Shown: positions 10,470 to 20,832 of the stretch, piece by piece | Layout of the letters: every line of letters starts with the position of its first letter | Numbering within the stretch: position 1 is the first letter of the stretch | From: Leptobrachium leishanense | Taxonomy: Eukaryota; Chordata; Amphibia; Anura; Megophryidae | Reading direction: 5' to 3' | DNA length: 64,000 nt | Assembly (NCBI GenBank): GCA_009667805.1 | Contig: CM019063.1 | Coordinates: forward strand, 82,301,877 to 82,365,876 | The notes under the pieces: generated by a model | The model's database searches: none | What the model saw: only the letters and a program-made list of their open reading frames with translations | Told to the model about the DNA's origin: nothing | Translations under genes and position numbers: made by a program

Positions 10470-11395
10470 GTAATTTTTGCCTTTATGCTAATAATACAGA
10501 CCATGTCTGAAACCGTGTAATATAAGTGCTGCAAGAACAATTCACAGAGGTAGGAAAGTGGATCGCAGATAACAAACGTTTTCTAAATTCTGACAAAACT
10601 GTTACGATGCTATTTGAAACAGCACCTAAACTACATAAATTGCAAAATCCCCATCTATGTGTCAGGACAAAATCAAATGGCACGTCGCTGACCAGTCAGT
10701 TCTCTCAAATATCTAGGTATGTGGTTAGACCCAAATCTATCTTTTGGCCCCCACATAAATAAAAACCTCTCATCTAAACTTTATCCCAAACTAGGTGCCC
10801 TGTACAGAAACAAATCCTGCCTGAGTCCCGCGGTAAGAAAGCAGATTGTACAACAAATGCTTATGCCGGCTATTGAATACAGAGATGTAGTGTATGCCGC
10901 TGCCCCACGAACACCCCCCCAGAAACATATTACATTGTATAACTCATTCTGCCGCTTTGTGCTACAATGTAACTACATGACCGTGACTTTATAAATAAAG
11001 AATAATAATAATAATAATAATGACCCACCATTGTGACATGTTAAAAGAACTAAACTGGCCATCGCTAGAATCTAGACACACCCTTCACCTTTCCAACCTT
11101 CCAACCAGCTTTTCTGGGAAGCTACCACCCTACCTGAATAGACTGCTTCCCCCAGCAGTTCCCTCATCCTATAACCTCTGATCCAGGACTTACTTACAAT
11201 ACCACAATACAAAAAGAAAGTGTCTCGATCCTCATTTCTTACAGAGCACTGCAATTATGGAATAACCTCCCAGATACCATGTTCCTAAGTTTGTTTTAAT
11301 TTTGTCTCGTTCCCATTGGTTATTGTAACGCGCTGTGGCAACTGTTGGTGCTATAAAAATGATGACAATAATAATAATAATAACTGTGACTATGT
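10470..11395 (+). pseudogene. CR1-clade LINE (Rex1/L2-like), RT C-terminal fragment and 3' tail
   Basis: A degenerate YADD box (YANNT) at about 10487 is followed by QEQFTEVGKWIADNK, then in a shifted frame MWLDPNLSFGPHINKN and later HCDMLKELNWPSLESRH. This is the order seen downstream of the RT catalytic box in CR1-clade LINEs. A short TTTATAAATAAAG(AAT)n segment at 10990-11020 interrupts the fragment, and the 3' end has its own (AAT)n tail near 11375-11395. Several frameshifts and stops are present, so it is not functional. Confidence 0.7.
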
Positions 11396-11558
11396 AAATA
11401 ACAGGTAATTTATGTTTAATGCATGCAGAGATATCTATTCATTTTGCTTCTTGTGACCGGCTAATGTTGAGATGAAATTATCACGTGCCTTTAATGTCCC
11501 TTGTAAATTATCCTTCATGTATTATCCATAACATTTAGGAAGATTTTATTGGACTCAC

Positions 11559-11658
11559 CTAGGGTACCACTTTGCATGTTCTTTCCAGGGATCATCATTT
11601 TCTAACCAGTTTCCTAGACATCCTTTGCAAGAGAAACACTGCACATGGTCTCTTCTAC
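11559..11658 (-). CDS. NAIP: NAIP-like protein, coding exon 2 (core of BIR2)
   Basis: This 100-nt exon sits between acceptor AAACTGCTGCAG and donor CCCTAG|GTGAGT. Its first two bases complete the Gly193 codon left open at 20833 and its last two open the Arg226 codon closed at 9418. The 32 whole codons include [13 protein letters not shown] and [12 protein letters not shown]. They supply the BIR2 zinc ligands C200, C203 and H220 with C-x2-C-x16-H spacing; the fourth ligand, Cys227, is in the next exon with x6 spacing. BIR domains bind caspases or partner motifs; in NAIP they precede the NACHT module that senses bacterial flagellin and secretion-system proteins in mammals. Role in this species is inferred. 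Confidence 0.92.
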
Positions 11659-11872
11659 CTGCAGCAGTTTATGCAAGAATAGCTTACAGTTAATGTGATT
11701 ATGACAGCCAGACAGATACGTAGATAGATGTAAGATATGTCAAAATCAGGTACCCCATTAAAATAAACCAGGTACCCCATAAACATACACAAATAAATGT
11801 TACATTTCCAGTTTCAGCAATCAAAGAGTTAAAGCTCAGATAAAGTAAACGAATGGAATTTCTATTAAATCA

Positions 11873-11887
11873 CCAGCAGATGGCAGC
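11873..11887 (+). promoter_or_regulatory. CTCF-like motif
   Basis: CCAGCAGATGGCAGC fits the CTCF core consensus CCASYAGRKGGCRSY at every position. It lies in the NAIP-like intron about 210 bp upstream of exon 2 in the gene's direction. The motif may have come with a repeat; binding is unproven. Confidence 0.35.
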
Positions 11888-11992
11888 AGAGTGAAAAACC
11901 TGAATGATGAGCACATGTTCATCTAAGATGCTTCCTGAGCAGGGGGAACTAAAGAGCAGAGCTTTTGTTCCTGGTAGGAACCAAATTATTCA

Positions 11993-12429
11993 AGTACAAT
12001 CCTACCAGAACTGAAAAGCCATGCTTTGTGTCATTGCAGGTAAGAGGGAGCATATCCAGGGTTATGAACAGGGCAAGAGTGATTTAATTTACATCCCTGT
12101 GATTAGAAAATGCTGCTGGGAGTTAGATAAGACACTATACAGATGTCAGTGGGTTGTGCTGATGTGTCATAGCTCACCAGCATACAGGGAATGTGATGAC
12201 TATAGGATCTCATGTGATTATATTATATTGTATTGCACCATTAGCATACTATAATGTAGATTGAGTAATCATATATCTGTACATGTTTAATTGTTTATTA
12301 TTTTCTATAAGACCGTTAGTCCTGCATAGGTGAATGTTACTGTTATATCTAAATGTGTATTAGTTTAATAGGAACAAATATCAGTACAATCCTACCAGAA
12401 CTGAAAAGCCATGCTTTGTGTCATTGCAG
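11993..12429. repeat. 47-bp exact direct repeat, 390 bp apart
   Basis: Bases 11993-12039 and 12383-12429 are identical and end in GTGTCATTGCAG; weaker similarity extends some 20 bases upstream. The first copy runs into GTAAGAG, making a splice-donor-like CAG|GTAAGAG; the second runs into AAAAC. The repeat is far too long for an ordinary target duplication. It may be a local duplication or an ancient element end. Confidence 0.6.
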
Positions 12430-12860
12430 AAAACTATTAAATAAAAACACTTCTGGTTTCACCCAGCCTGCTCCCATCGCACATTGGAATTATTGACCAT
12501 ACTTTCAGCATATGTGCAAAATAGACACTAGACCTAAAGATCACAAAATAATAAAATGGATTCCTAAAGCATAATCATTAGGTTTATTCACATAGCTCAA
12601 GCCTGTATATATTGACATCTATTATTGTACTTCTCTGCGTCTATAAAAACATAACAGAACTAAATAAGATGTTCTTAAATACTACAAAACATATACTTTG
12701 AAGACATGTGCGTTTCATTTCGTTCCAAATCAAAATTCAGACGAGAATTAGCATTTTAGTTTTCGGAAGCAATTCCGAAATGCGAAAATCGTCCGTCCAA
12801 AATTTCGGATCAGTCCGAAATTACGAATCACGGTACCAATGAAAAAACAAAAAATCAGGG
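12430..12860. other. Non-coding; CGAA-rich repeat before the L1 fragment
   Basis: AT-rich text passes into a CGAAA/TTTCGG-rich stretch at 12715-12850. Its counterpart appears at about 15245-15440, after the L1 poly(A), suggesting that the L1 landed within one DNA-transposon-like repeat. No gene seen. Confidence 0.45.
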
Positions 12861-15244
12861 GCGCTGTCGGGCGTGATAGACATCCATAACGAGACTCGTC
12901 AGGGTTGCCCATTGTCCCCCCTCCTGTTCACTTTCACCCTTGAGCCCTTACTGGAGGTGATCCGCCGGGATATCTCGGGGATCAATGATCACGCATCGTG
13001 CCATAAAGTCTCAGCTTATGCGTATGAACAACTTTTCATGGTTTGGCGACCTGAGGTCACTCTTCCGGCGATCACACGGACGCTGGAGGATTATGGGGCT
13101 GTTTCTGGCTATCGGGCTTAACCAAGATAAATCAGAGTTCTTTAACGTATCTTTGGATCCCTCATCAGTACGTCTCGTCTGGCGGGATTACTCCTTCCGT
13201 TTTTGCGCTCATCGCATGCTCTATTTGGGAGTTTGGCTGGCTCCTACTGAGAGACAAATATATGAATCTAACATATAAAAGAAATGGGTGAAATGTCCAC
13301 CAGAAATACGTGGATAGTCCACTCGCTGAATATTGTAAATGGAGGTTCCTCTATAAACCTACAAAAATGGTAGGAATCAACAACACAACACAGCGCCCAT
13401 AGACCTTAGTCCAAGAGTAACCAGAAATAAACACGTTACATGTCCATAGATACAATGATCTTCATTTCCAGAAGTGGTTTTCTTTGTGATGTTATCAGTT
13501 AGACCAATACTGTGAAGAGAAAGCAAGAACCAGGATTGAATCTATATGAATCTAACTTTTTGGCCATCCTCACTACCTTTAAGATGGACCTTTCTGACTG
13601 GTCTAGCCACATGATTTCCTGGATGGGCAGGATCGCCGCCCTAAAAATGAACTTGCTACCGCAACTCCTCTACCTCTTTAATGCCCTTTCGATCTCGATA
13701 CCACTTACCTTCTTCCCCGCACTGTGGACGGTGCTCCTGTGCTTTATTTGGCCAAAGGGCCGTCCGCACGTGAGCTTTGCGGTCTTGTGCCGCCGGAAGC
13801 ATAGAGGAGGTCTGGCACTCCCGGATCCCAGAAAGTACTACTATGCCTGTCATTTGGCTCGCGTGGTAGATTGGTCAGCATCTACTCCAGACAAGTGTTG
13901 GCTGGACCTGGAGGATGCCCTTGCTGGTCGTCCATTGTGGACGTTGCCGTGGTCCCCTCCCTCTCCCCCAGCTTCCCCGAAGACAGACCCAGACCCTGTG
14001 TCGGTGACTTTCGCCTGTGTCATAAATGTAAAATATCGTATGGTCTTACTATGGCTGTTTCGTGCCTCTTGTCTCTGGACCATATTCCGGACCTTCCCAG
14101 ACGAACAGTGGAACACAACCTACGCACTAGTTCACAAAGGATGTAGTGTGACGTGCATTCAGGAAAACTCCCATAAGATCATAACATTCTGGTACAGATC
14201 ACTGCACTTTCTACACCAAATATACACCACAGCTTCGCCGGACTGCTGGAGATGTGAGGTGGCCTGTGGCACATACCTACATGTCTGGTGGTCTTGCCCT
14301 GGATTGCAGCATTTCTGGCATCAGATTCGAGATGCCAACCATCAGGTGACTGACATGGACTTGCCCCTCACCCCAGAATGCTATTTGCTCCTTCATGTTC
14401 CACTGCCCCTCACGTCTCCTAAACGCTTGGTCCTGCTCCAGATGCTCTTTTCTGCCCAAGCCATGGTACCTGCACTTTGGAGGTCCACTAGGATGCCTTC
14501 TATACAGGAGTGGGTTGCGAGGGTGGAGGTTCTTCACTCTGTTGACCGTCTGGATGCGGAGGACCATGGAATGTTGCCTGAAGTTGCCCTGAAGTGGTTT
14601 CATTGGGAACGGTACACCACTTCTCTACGGCAAGAGGTGCCTCTCGCCCAGGTGGAACACGTCCGGAATGAGCGGCTGGTGGCTGAGGTGGCCTCGTTTG
14701 GGGTTGCTCTTTCTGGGACCTGAGATGGCGGGCCTCGGCGGGGACGCCACCACTGGGGGCCGTGTTTGGGTTAAGATAGGGTGTCTTTCTGTGTCCCCTT
14801 GTTGTGTCTTTTTTTTCCCTTCTTTCTCTTTCTTTTCTCTCTCTCACAAATTCCCAACTCCCTGTGAACGCAGGAGGAGGACCCCTTTTCTGCTGACGAC
14901 GTCTGGAATGCCTCAGAGGGCTTTTTTCTAAACCCTCTCTTTACTCTCTGATGTTTTTTAGCACTCCCTGGTAGAGCGATTTCCTGTCGGCGCCTGGGCT
15001 GGTGATGACTTATTTTTCCCGTCACTGCCCTACACCTGCGAAAAACATGTTCTGATCCCGAACTTCCCTTTCTGTGTCTCTCCCTACCATCTGTATATTC
15101 TCGGGAGAGACTCTTCTTTGTATCTGGCCCTTTGTTCTCTGTTTCTACATGGACTGTATTCTTTGTATCTGTAAGTATATACTGTTATCTCTGTTTTCTA
15201 TTTTGGAAATAAAAAACTTTGAATTACAAAAAAAAAAAAAAAAA
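12861..15244 (+). pseudogene. L1/Tx1-type LINE, 5'-truncated ORF2 with poly(A)
   Basis: The fragment opens inside the RT at NETRQGCPLSPLLFTF. The catalytic YADD box is corrupted (YAYEQ, about 13017-13031) by substitutions or a small frameshift. After an insertion at 13273-13542, a 403-codon frame (13512-14723) encodes the L1 C-terminal region, including SHMISWMGRIAALKMNLLPQ, the cysteine motif CWRCEVACGTYLHVWW and the tail domain. A pyrimidine-rich 3' UTR, an AATAAA at about 15208 and a poly(A) tract (15228-15244) follow. It lies in the NAIP-like intron on the strand opposite to that gene. Apart from the insertion the 3' half is surprisingly open, so it is not very old. Confidence 0.85.
13273..13542. 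mobile_element. 270-bp insertion with 14-bp target duplication inside the L1
   Basis: TATATGAATCTAAC occurs at 13259-13272 and 13543-13556. Removing one copy plus the 270-bp insert (284 bp in all) brings the two L1 frames back in register at the codons for YESN. The insert is non-coding. Its minus strand contains a CTAAGGTCTATGGGCGCTG segment reminiscent of Penelope or LINE 3' ends, but the family is not identified. Confidence 0.8.
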
Positions 15245-15454
15245 GGAAAAATGAACGAAAAATTATCCAAAGATGTCCGAAACGAAAAAAAACATGGAAC
15301 TAAATGATCAGAAATGAAAAACAAATTAACGAAAATGTCCCAAAACAAAAAAGAAAAAAATTATCTGAAATGAAAGCAAACGGGGATTTTTTTAAAATTG
15401 AAAACTATAGGATTCACCTGATTAAACCTGTCAAACGAACCACCAAAAATCAGG

Positions 15455-15505
15455 GTTAGAAATTAGGGTTAGAATTTCTAACCCTAATTTCTAACTCTAG
15501 CATCA
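15455..15505. repeat. Short palindrome, ~50 bp
   Basis: Two GGGTTAGAA motifs face two TTCTAACCC motifs around 15480, giving an almost perfect hairpin. It is probably a transposon end or a foldback remnant. Confidence 0.6.
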
Positions 15506-15576
15506 GCGGTTGTTGACCTTATACTGGGGGATCTACAGACCACCACAGAAGTGAAGACCATCCTATAGGCATGTAG

Positions 15577-16075
15577 ACTGAGTGGCCGGATTATTATGAC
15601 CACCCCATCAGTACTTTGTTGGGCCACCTTTTGCCTTCAATACTGCAATGATTCTTCTTGGCATTGACTCCACGAGATGTTGAAAGTTGATGCGAGGAAT
15701 CTGACACCATGCCTGATGAATAGCACTGTCCAGTTCTGTGAGATTTGATGGTTGTGGAACCAGCTGCCTGATGGCTCTTTCAACTTCGTCCAACAAATGT
15801 TCAATTGGATTGAGATCTGGTGATTGTGGGGCAACCTAAGCAAGGTAAATTCTCCCTCATGTTCTTGAAACCACTCCTGCACAATAGCACCGTGTCATGG
15901 CGCGTTGTCTTGCTGGAAGAAGCCATCTCCATTGGGATACGCCATCAACATGATAGGATGAACTTGATCACCAACGATGCTTTGGTATGTTGTGCTATTC
16001 AGATGTTGTTCCACACGAATTTAAGGGCCCCAATCCATAACACTGCCCCTACCAGCTTGCATGGTTGTACTCATG
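15577..16075 (-). pseudogene. Tc1/mariner transposase fragment
   Basis: Minus-strand translations give GDGFFQQDNAP (second catalytic Asp region), a frameshifted piece where the SPDLNPIE block should be, and then AIHQAWCQIPRINFQHLVES-MPRR, the Tc1 C-terminal signature. A terminus-like sequence GAGTGGCCGGATTATTATGA lies at about 15580. Frameshifts abolish function, and the upstream part is lost near 16075. Confidence 0.75.
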
Positions 16076-16280
16076 CATGTGGAGTGCTTGGACACTTGGC
16101 ACCCGGCCAGCCAGCGATGCCGCCGGGTGCCTGGCCCCCACCCGAGTCCCCCAGGTACCGAGGGTGTGACAATTGTTGAATTAAACTCAACCATATACCA
16201 TTTATTTATTTTCTCACAGGAATCTGTTTACAGGTATGTCTTTTTACAAATATTTTATGTGATTATTTGTGACCTGGTGC

Positions 16281-17052
16281 CAGGTCCGGACTAGCCATCA
16301 GGTAAACCGGACGTTTGCCCGGTAGGTTGCTAGCCTCCCTTGCCGTTCGGCCAGCCGACATAGCCAGCTGCTGTGGTATGCTGGGGGGATGAATGAATTA
16401 GTATGCTGTGTGGAAAAATGAATGATTTGGTATGCTGTAGGGAGAAATGAATGAAATGGTATGCTGGGAGGGAGAAATAAATGAAATGGTATGCTGGGGG
16501 AGAAATGAATGAAAGGGTATGCTGGGGTGAGAGAAATGAATGAAATGGTATGCTGGGGGAGAAATGAATGAAATGGTTTGCTAGGGGAATGAATGAAATT
16601 GTATGCTGGGGGGGGGACTAATGAAATCATATCCTGGGGGGAGAAATGAATGAAATGATATGCCGGGGCAGAGAAATTAATGAAATGATATGCTGGGGGG
16701 AAGGTAGACATGAATGAAATGATATGCTGGGGGGAAGGTATACATGAATGAATCAATATGCTGGGGGGGTTGAATAAATTTATCTGTACATTATATTGAG
16801 TTTTATTACTGTAGAGCTCTGTGACACCCTCATAAACACCACACATTACTGTGGAGCTCTGGGACACCCCCCATAATGTGCAGTGTTGTATGGGTTTTTA
16901 CAGAGCTCCACAGTAATGTGTGGTGTGTATGAGCGTATCACAGAGCTCCACAGAAATAAAACTCACAGTAATGTGCGCTGGGTAGAAAAAAAAAAATGTG
17001 GGATGCTCAGTCCAAAATGTCCGGGCCTATATTTTGTCCCAGTCCGAGCCTG
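16281..17052. mobile_element. Non-autonomous hAT element with internal minisatellite
   Basis: Termini CAGGTCCGGACTAGCC and GTCCCAGTCCGAGCCTG (reverse CAGGCTCGGACTGGGAC) are bracketed by exact 8-bp duplications CCTGGTGC at 16273-16280 and 17053-17060. No transposase is present. The inside holds a 16370-16770 minisatellite and, at 16800-16970, a segment around GAGCTCTGTGACA and its inverse, shared with other elements in the window. Confidence 0.92.
16370..16770. repeat. Minisatellite, ~30-35-bp units
   Basis: Units of the form GAGAAATGAATGAAATGGTATGCTGGGG repeat about twelve times with G-run length variation. The 189-codon minus-strand ORF through it is a repeat artefact. Confidence 0.9.
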
Positions 17053-17279
17053 CCTGGTGCTATTGCTGTTCGTTATAAATTCACCACAGTGTCGCTATTG
17101 GACCATTATCACTGTGTCTAGCCAGCACTGAAATACCTATGTCCAGATTATATTTATATTTCTGTTGTTTTTTCTGATGAGGCAAACCATGATCCTCTGC
17201 ATATAAGTCTTACTATACATAATCCACACGAGACCATTGGTGGCGCCATTCACACAAAACCACTATTAAAATAATAAAA

Positions 17280-17606
17280 GGTTTATTAGATTTTGAAAAA
17301 AACGGGAATATTTTTAACATTGAAGCCTATGGGATTCGTCTGAATAAACCTGCCAAATGAAACCACCGAACAGCAGGGAATTTTGGCATTTTGGCAATTT
17401 GTCACTGCTGTTCTGTGTTTTCTGAATAGATTAACCTTTGCTTCTCTATGGGGGATTTCACTGCCTTCGAACAGGCACCGTACTTGCTGGCAGTTTGCCA
17501 AACTTTGGCAGACTGCTTGCTCTCTGAATGGCCAGGAAATGGCACCATACGGGGAAATTCCTTGTTCGGCAACATATCGGAGCCAGATCGGCTGTCTCTG
17601 AATAAC
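17280..17606. mobile_element. GTTATTCA-terminus DNA-transposon fragment
   Basis: This segment contains the recurring text CCTATGGGATTCG...AATAAACCTGCC and ends with CTCTGAATAACCCC, the inverse of a GGGGTTATTCAGAG terminus. Related copies lie at about 28986-29761, 33694-34458 and 38155-39240. The left end was not located. It is non-coding. Confidence 0.55.
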
Positions 17607-17667
17607 CCCTAAAGCAGGGCTCAAAATCTCAGTTTACAAGCTACTAGCCAGGTCTTAAGAGTTACTC

Positions 17668-19312
17668 GCGGGGCGGAGCTGACTGTTGATGGGAGCGGAC
17701 GCATGTTGCTGAGCTCTCCTGCGGATTTATTGTTTTGTTAAAATTTTTGCGTCCTCCCCATCTATTTGGAGACCCCCCTAGTGGTATTGTTGCCCTGGAC
17801 TTGGGGACAGGAGGCCAAGCTGACCTGCTTACACTCTACTGGCAGTCGCAGCCTCCCCTGATTTCGGGCCTATGTATGCGGCCTACCACGGCGGCCATTT
17901 TTGAGACCTGACGAGATGCCTCGGCTTTCCTGACCCCCATTGGCTGCCTATGCTGTCATCGCGGTGCTTGTCTCGCACCATCTCCTCCCCTTACGATGGC
18001 TGCTCTGGATTTCCAGCCCTCACAAAGGGGATGCTGATGGAGCTGTGGAGGGAATTGTGGCTCCTTGCCCGGCAGGAGGCTGGGTGGGGAGGCGCTGTGC
18101 TCCCTGATGCTGCGCCCGGCAGTGAGCCTGAGGCACCACCAGCGGAGACACGGCCTTGCAGTGCACCTGCTGGATGCAGAGAGGATCCTGATGAGCAGAC
18201 AAGATTTGGCCTGTTACAGAAAGGGCGGGCCCCGGCTGTGCTCTTTGGATTCCCGGAGAACTTACCTGCTGTGGAGGAGGCTGTCCAGATCGTGGCCTGC
18301 GGCAGTTCGGTGGGGCTTACTGAAAATCCGCTATCCTCCGTGGTGCTGGAGCGGTCTCGTGGATGCGGGCTGATCCTGGATTCCTCGAGATGCTGGGTCT
18401 GGTCTGCTGCTGTCACAGTCGTGGGCCTGCTGTCTGGCGTTCCACTCAGATGGGAATTGTCCTCTGCCAAGGTGGCCTCCTTTGCTGACCCGGCACATTC
18501 TTGGAGGAGCTTCTCCTGTGCCACTCTGGGGGCCCAGTTTCTCCTGTTGGACACTGGCTGAAGACTGTGGACTACAACTTGCCCACCCCATTTACCTGGC
18601 TCACGACCTCTGGCTGTTAACTACCCCCTCACCCTTTATTTTTGCTGAGACTCCTTCACTTTTTATTTTTGTTCCTCCCACACCCTTCTATGTATTCCAG
18701 AATGATCCTATGGTACTGCCTGCCTAATTTTAGGGCTTACTGTTCGTCTGATGGAGCACCGGGACTCCTTACCCCCCCTTTTTTATGTGTGGTGGGGACA
18801 CTGGGAAGTAGTCTGGGCGAGCCGCTGGGATGGCTACCTAGGCTCTGCCCGTCCCCTTGTCCCCAGGTCTCCCGGCCTTGTGGCCCCTTCCTTGGCCCTC
18901 GGTTTGCTCTGGGTTGCCGGGGCGAGCCGGGAATGCCACAATATATTTGGCAGTTCCTCGCCACTTTTTTTTCTCTTTTCCTGTATCCCTGTCTCCCTGT
19001 GCCCCCCCCGCGAACTCAATTGCCCGTCTATTTTTTATGGATCAACCCTCCCAATGAATTCTTTAGTCATTTTACTATACTAGTAGCTGTACTTTACACA
19101 GTCTAGCTGTTGACACTTTATATTTCTGCATATATTAGTCCTGCGAAGCCATTGTCTTGCTGGTTGATTTGTGTATTTTCTCTCCTTTGTTTGTTATTTT
19201 TCTTATGCTGTGTTCTCCTAGATGACCTTGTGTGGTCCTGCGAGGCCCTCATTTATATTTGATTGCCTGACGACATTTTACAAAATAAAAATTGTAAATT
19301 TAAAAAAAAAAA
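17668..19312 (+). mobile_element. Retroposed 1.6-kb sequence with poly(A) and 11-bp target duplication
   Basis: AAGAGTTACTC flanks the insert at 17657-17667 and 19313-19323, and the insert ends with AATAAAAATTG and a poly(A) run, so it arrived by L1-type target-primed reverse transcription. Its 5' GGGGCGGAGCTGACTG resembles L1/Tx1 5' leaders. The interior has overlapping ORFs up to 203 codons (17950-18561) without a recognisable domain, and no RT. An internally deleted L1 or a processed transcript are both possible. Confidence 0.75.
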
Positions 19313-19479
19313 AAGAGTTACTCACCACTAGTTGTCCAGAGCGTATGAGTTGTCCAGAGCGAATGAGTTGTCCAGAGCTCCACAGAAATAAACCTCACAG
19401 TAATGTGCGGTATGCATGAACATATCACAGAGCGCCACAGTCTTTTCTACACCCCCCGGGCCCATCCAATTCCTCATTA

Positions 19480-19945
19480 CACCCCCCATGACCCCTCCAT
19501 TTTTTTACACAGCTCCCCCTTGTTTTTATGCTGCCCCTCTTGTTTTCACAGCTCCCCCTTTGTTTTGAAAGCCCCCATGATTTCACACAACTCTCCCTTT
19601 GTTTTGACACCCCCCTTTGTTTTCACACAGCCCCTCTTGATTTCACACAGCTCCCCTTTTGTTTTGACAGCCCCCCTTCATTTTCACACAGCCCCTCTTG
19701 TTTTCACACAGCCCTCCCTTGTTTTCACACAGCCCTCCCTCGTTTTAACACAGCCCCCTTCGTTTTCACAAAGCCCCTCATGTTTTCACACAGCTGCCCC
19801 TCCTCGTTTTTACATAGCCTCCTCTTTGTTTACACAGCCTCCACCTCATTTTTACACAGCCTCCCCCTCGTTTTTACACAGCCCCCCATTCTTTACACAG
19901 CCCACCTTGTCTTTACAATGCCCCCCTACATTTTCACACAGCTGC
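19480..19945. repeat. Minisatellite, ~20-21-bp units
   Basis: Units like CCCTTGTTTTCACACAGCCC repeat about twenty times with T- and C-run variation. Long plus-strand ORFs across it (19403-20101, 19528-20115) reflect repetition, not genes. Confidence 0.9.
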
Positions 19946-20260
19946 TGCCCCCCCCCCCATTTTCACTCACCAGTGTTTGTCTCGGGCGGCAGCTGGGACC
20001 TCGGCTGCTCCTCCTTCCGCAGTCTGGCTCCGCTGTCCTCCGTGCACTTGCCTCCTCTTCTCTGTGCCGTCTGCGATGCATCACGTGGGTGGGTCAAGTG
20101 ACCCGCCGAACGTGACTCTCGCAGTTTGCTCGGAAGGAGGCGGTGCCAAAGCAGCGTGCCTGCCCAGACTCATGTTACGAGTGTGGGAGGCACGCTTCGA
20201 TGGATCAACAAGGTAGTGGCACCCGACGGGTCCGTGGAAATTTTGAGGGCTGCCCTAAAG

Positions 20261-20820
20261 TATTCATTGCCGAACACAGCCTGACTGAAAGAAAATAATA
20301 CAGTTGCGTTCGGCAAAGAAAAAAAGCCTCGTTGCTTTCAAATAAATTAGGAAACAATTTAACCAAAAAAATCCTAAAAAATAAATAGACTTTTTACTGC
20401 AAGTGAAAAAATAAACGGTTGAATAAATATTTGATAAAAACGGGGAATATTTTTTTACATTGAAACATATGGCATTATTTTGTACGGCAGGTATTTTCAT
20501 TTTATTAGTAGCAATTAATTAATCCATTTCACATTCCGAAATAACTCATAAAAATGAAATACGAAGAGATACAAAATACAGGCCATCCGAAAATATGAAT
20601 CGCCTGAAAAACTTAATGACTCATAAAAACGAAATACGTATCAACCCGAAAAACAAAATGATTCATAAAAACGAAATACAAAATGATCCATAATACGAAA
20701 TACCGGCCATCCGAAAATACGAATGTCAGTACCGTAACGAATGAACCGAAATGAAACGGAAAAAAAAAAAAACAGAACGAAATGATCCAAAACATAACGA
20801 ACATTTTGGCCGTGAACATG
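20261..20820. other. AT-rich transposon debris
   Basis: The stretch holds the CATTGAAACATATGG motif of the GTTATTCA family and a CGAAAATACGAAT-rich block at 20530-20780. The same kind of text appears inverted at 23680-23900 inside another hAT copy. No gene seen. It comes within about 15 bases of the NAIP-like donor site. Confidence 0.5.
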
Positions 20821-20832
20821 TCTATTCCTTAC

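Larger units (their letters stand above)
17615..20252. mobile_element. Non-autonomous hAT element split by a retroposed insertion
   Basis: Termini are CAGGGCTCAAAATCTC at 17615 and GAAATTTTGAGGGCTG ending at 20252, with exact 8-bp duplications CCCTAAAG at 17607-17614 and 20253-20260. After removing the nested retroposon the element is about 980 bp and consists largely of the minisatellite at 19480-19945. It sits at the edge of the GTTATTCA-type fragment, in the NAIP-like intron. Confidence 0.92.

Noticed and set aside
10526..10994. ORFs as a small host RT-related gene
   Set aside because: Continuous with a frameshifted CR1-clade LINE fragment and its microsatellite tail.
14500..15025. Charged minus-strand ORFs (115 and 84 codons)
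   Set aside because: Mirror of the pyrimidine-rich L1 3' UTR.
15455..15505. GGGTTA motifs as interstitial telomeric DNA
   Set aside because: Only a few GGGTTAGAA motifs in a palindrome, not TTAGGG arrays.
16298..16867. 189-codon minus-strand ORF with HFIHFS repeats
   Set aside because: Tandem repeat artefact inside a hAT MITE.
17950..18561. 203-codon ORF as a host gene
   Set aside because: Lies in a poly(A)-ended retroposon, overlaps equally long frames on the other strand, and has no recognisable domain.
19403..20115. 232- and 195-codon plus-strand ORFs rich in FTQP/FHTA
   Set aside because: Translation of the ~20-bp minisatellite in a hAT MITE.
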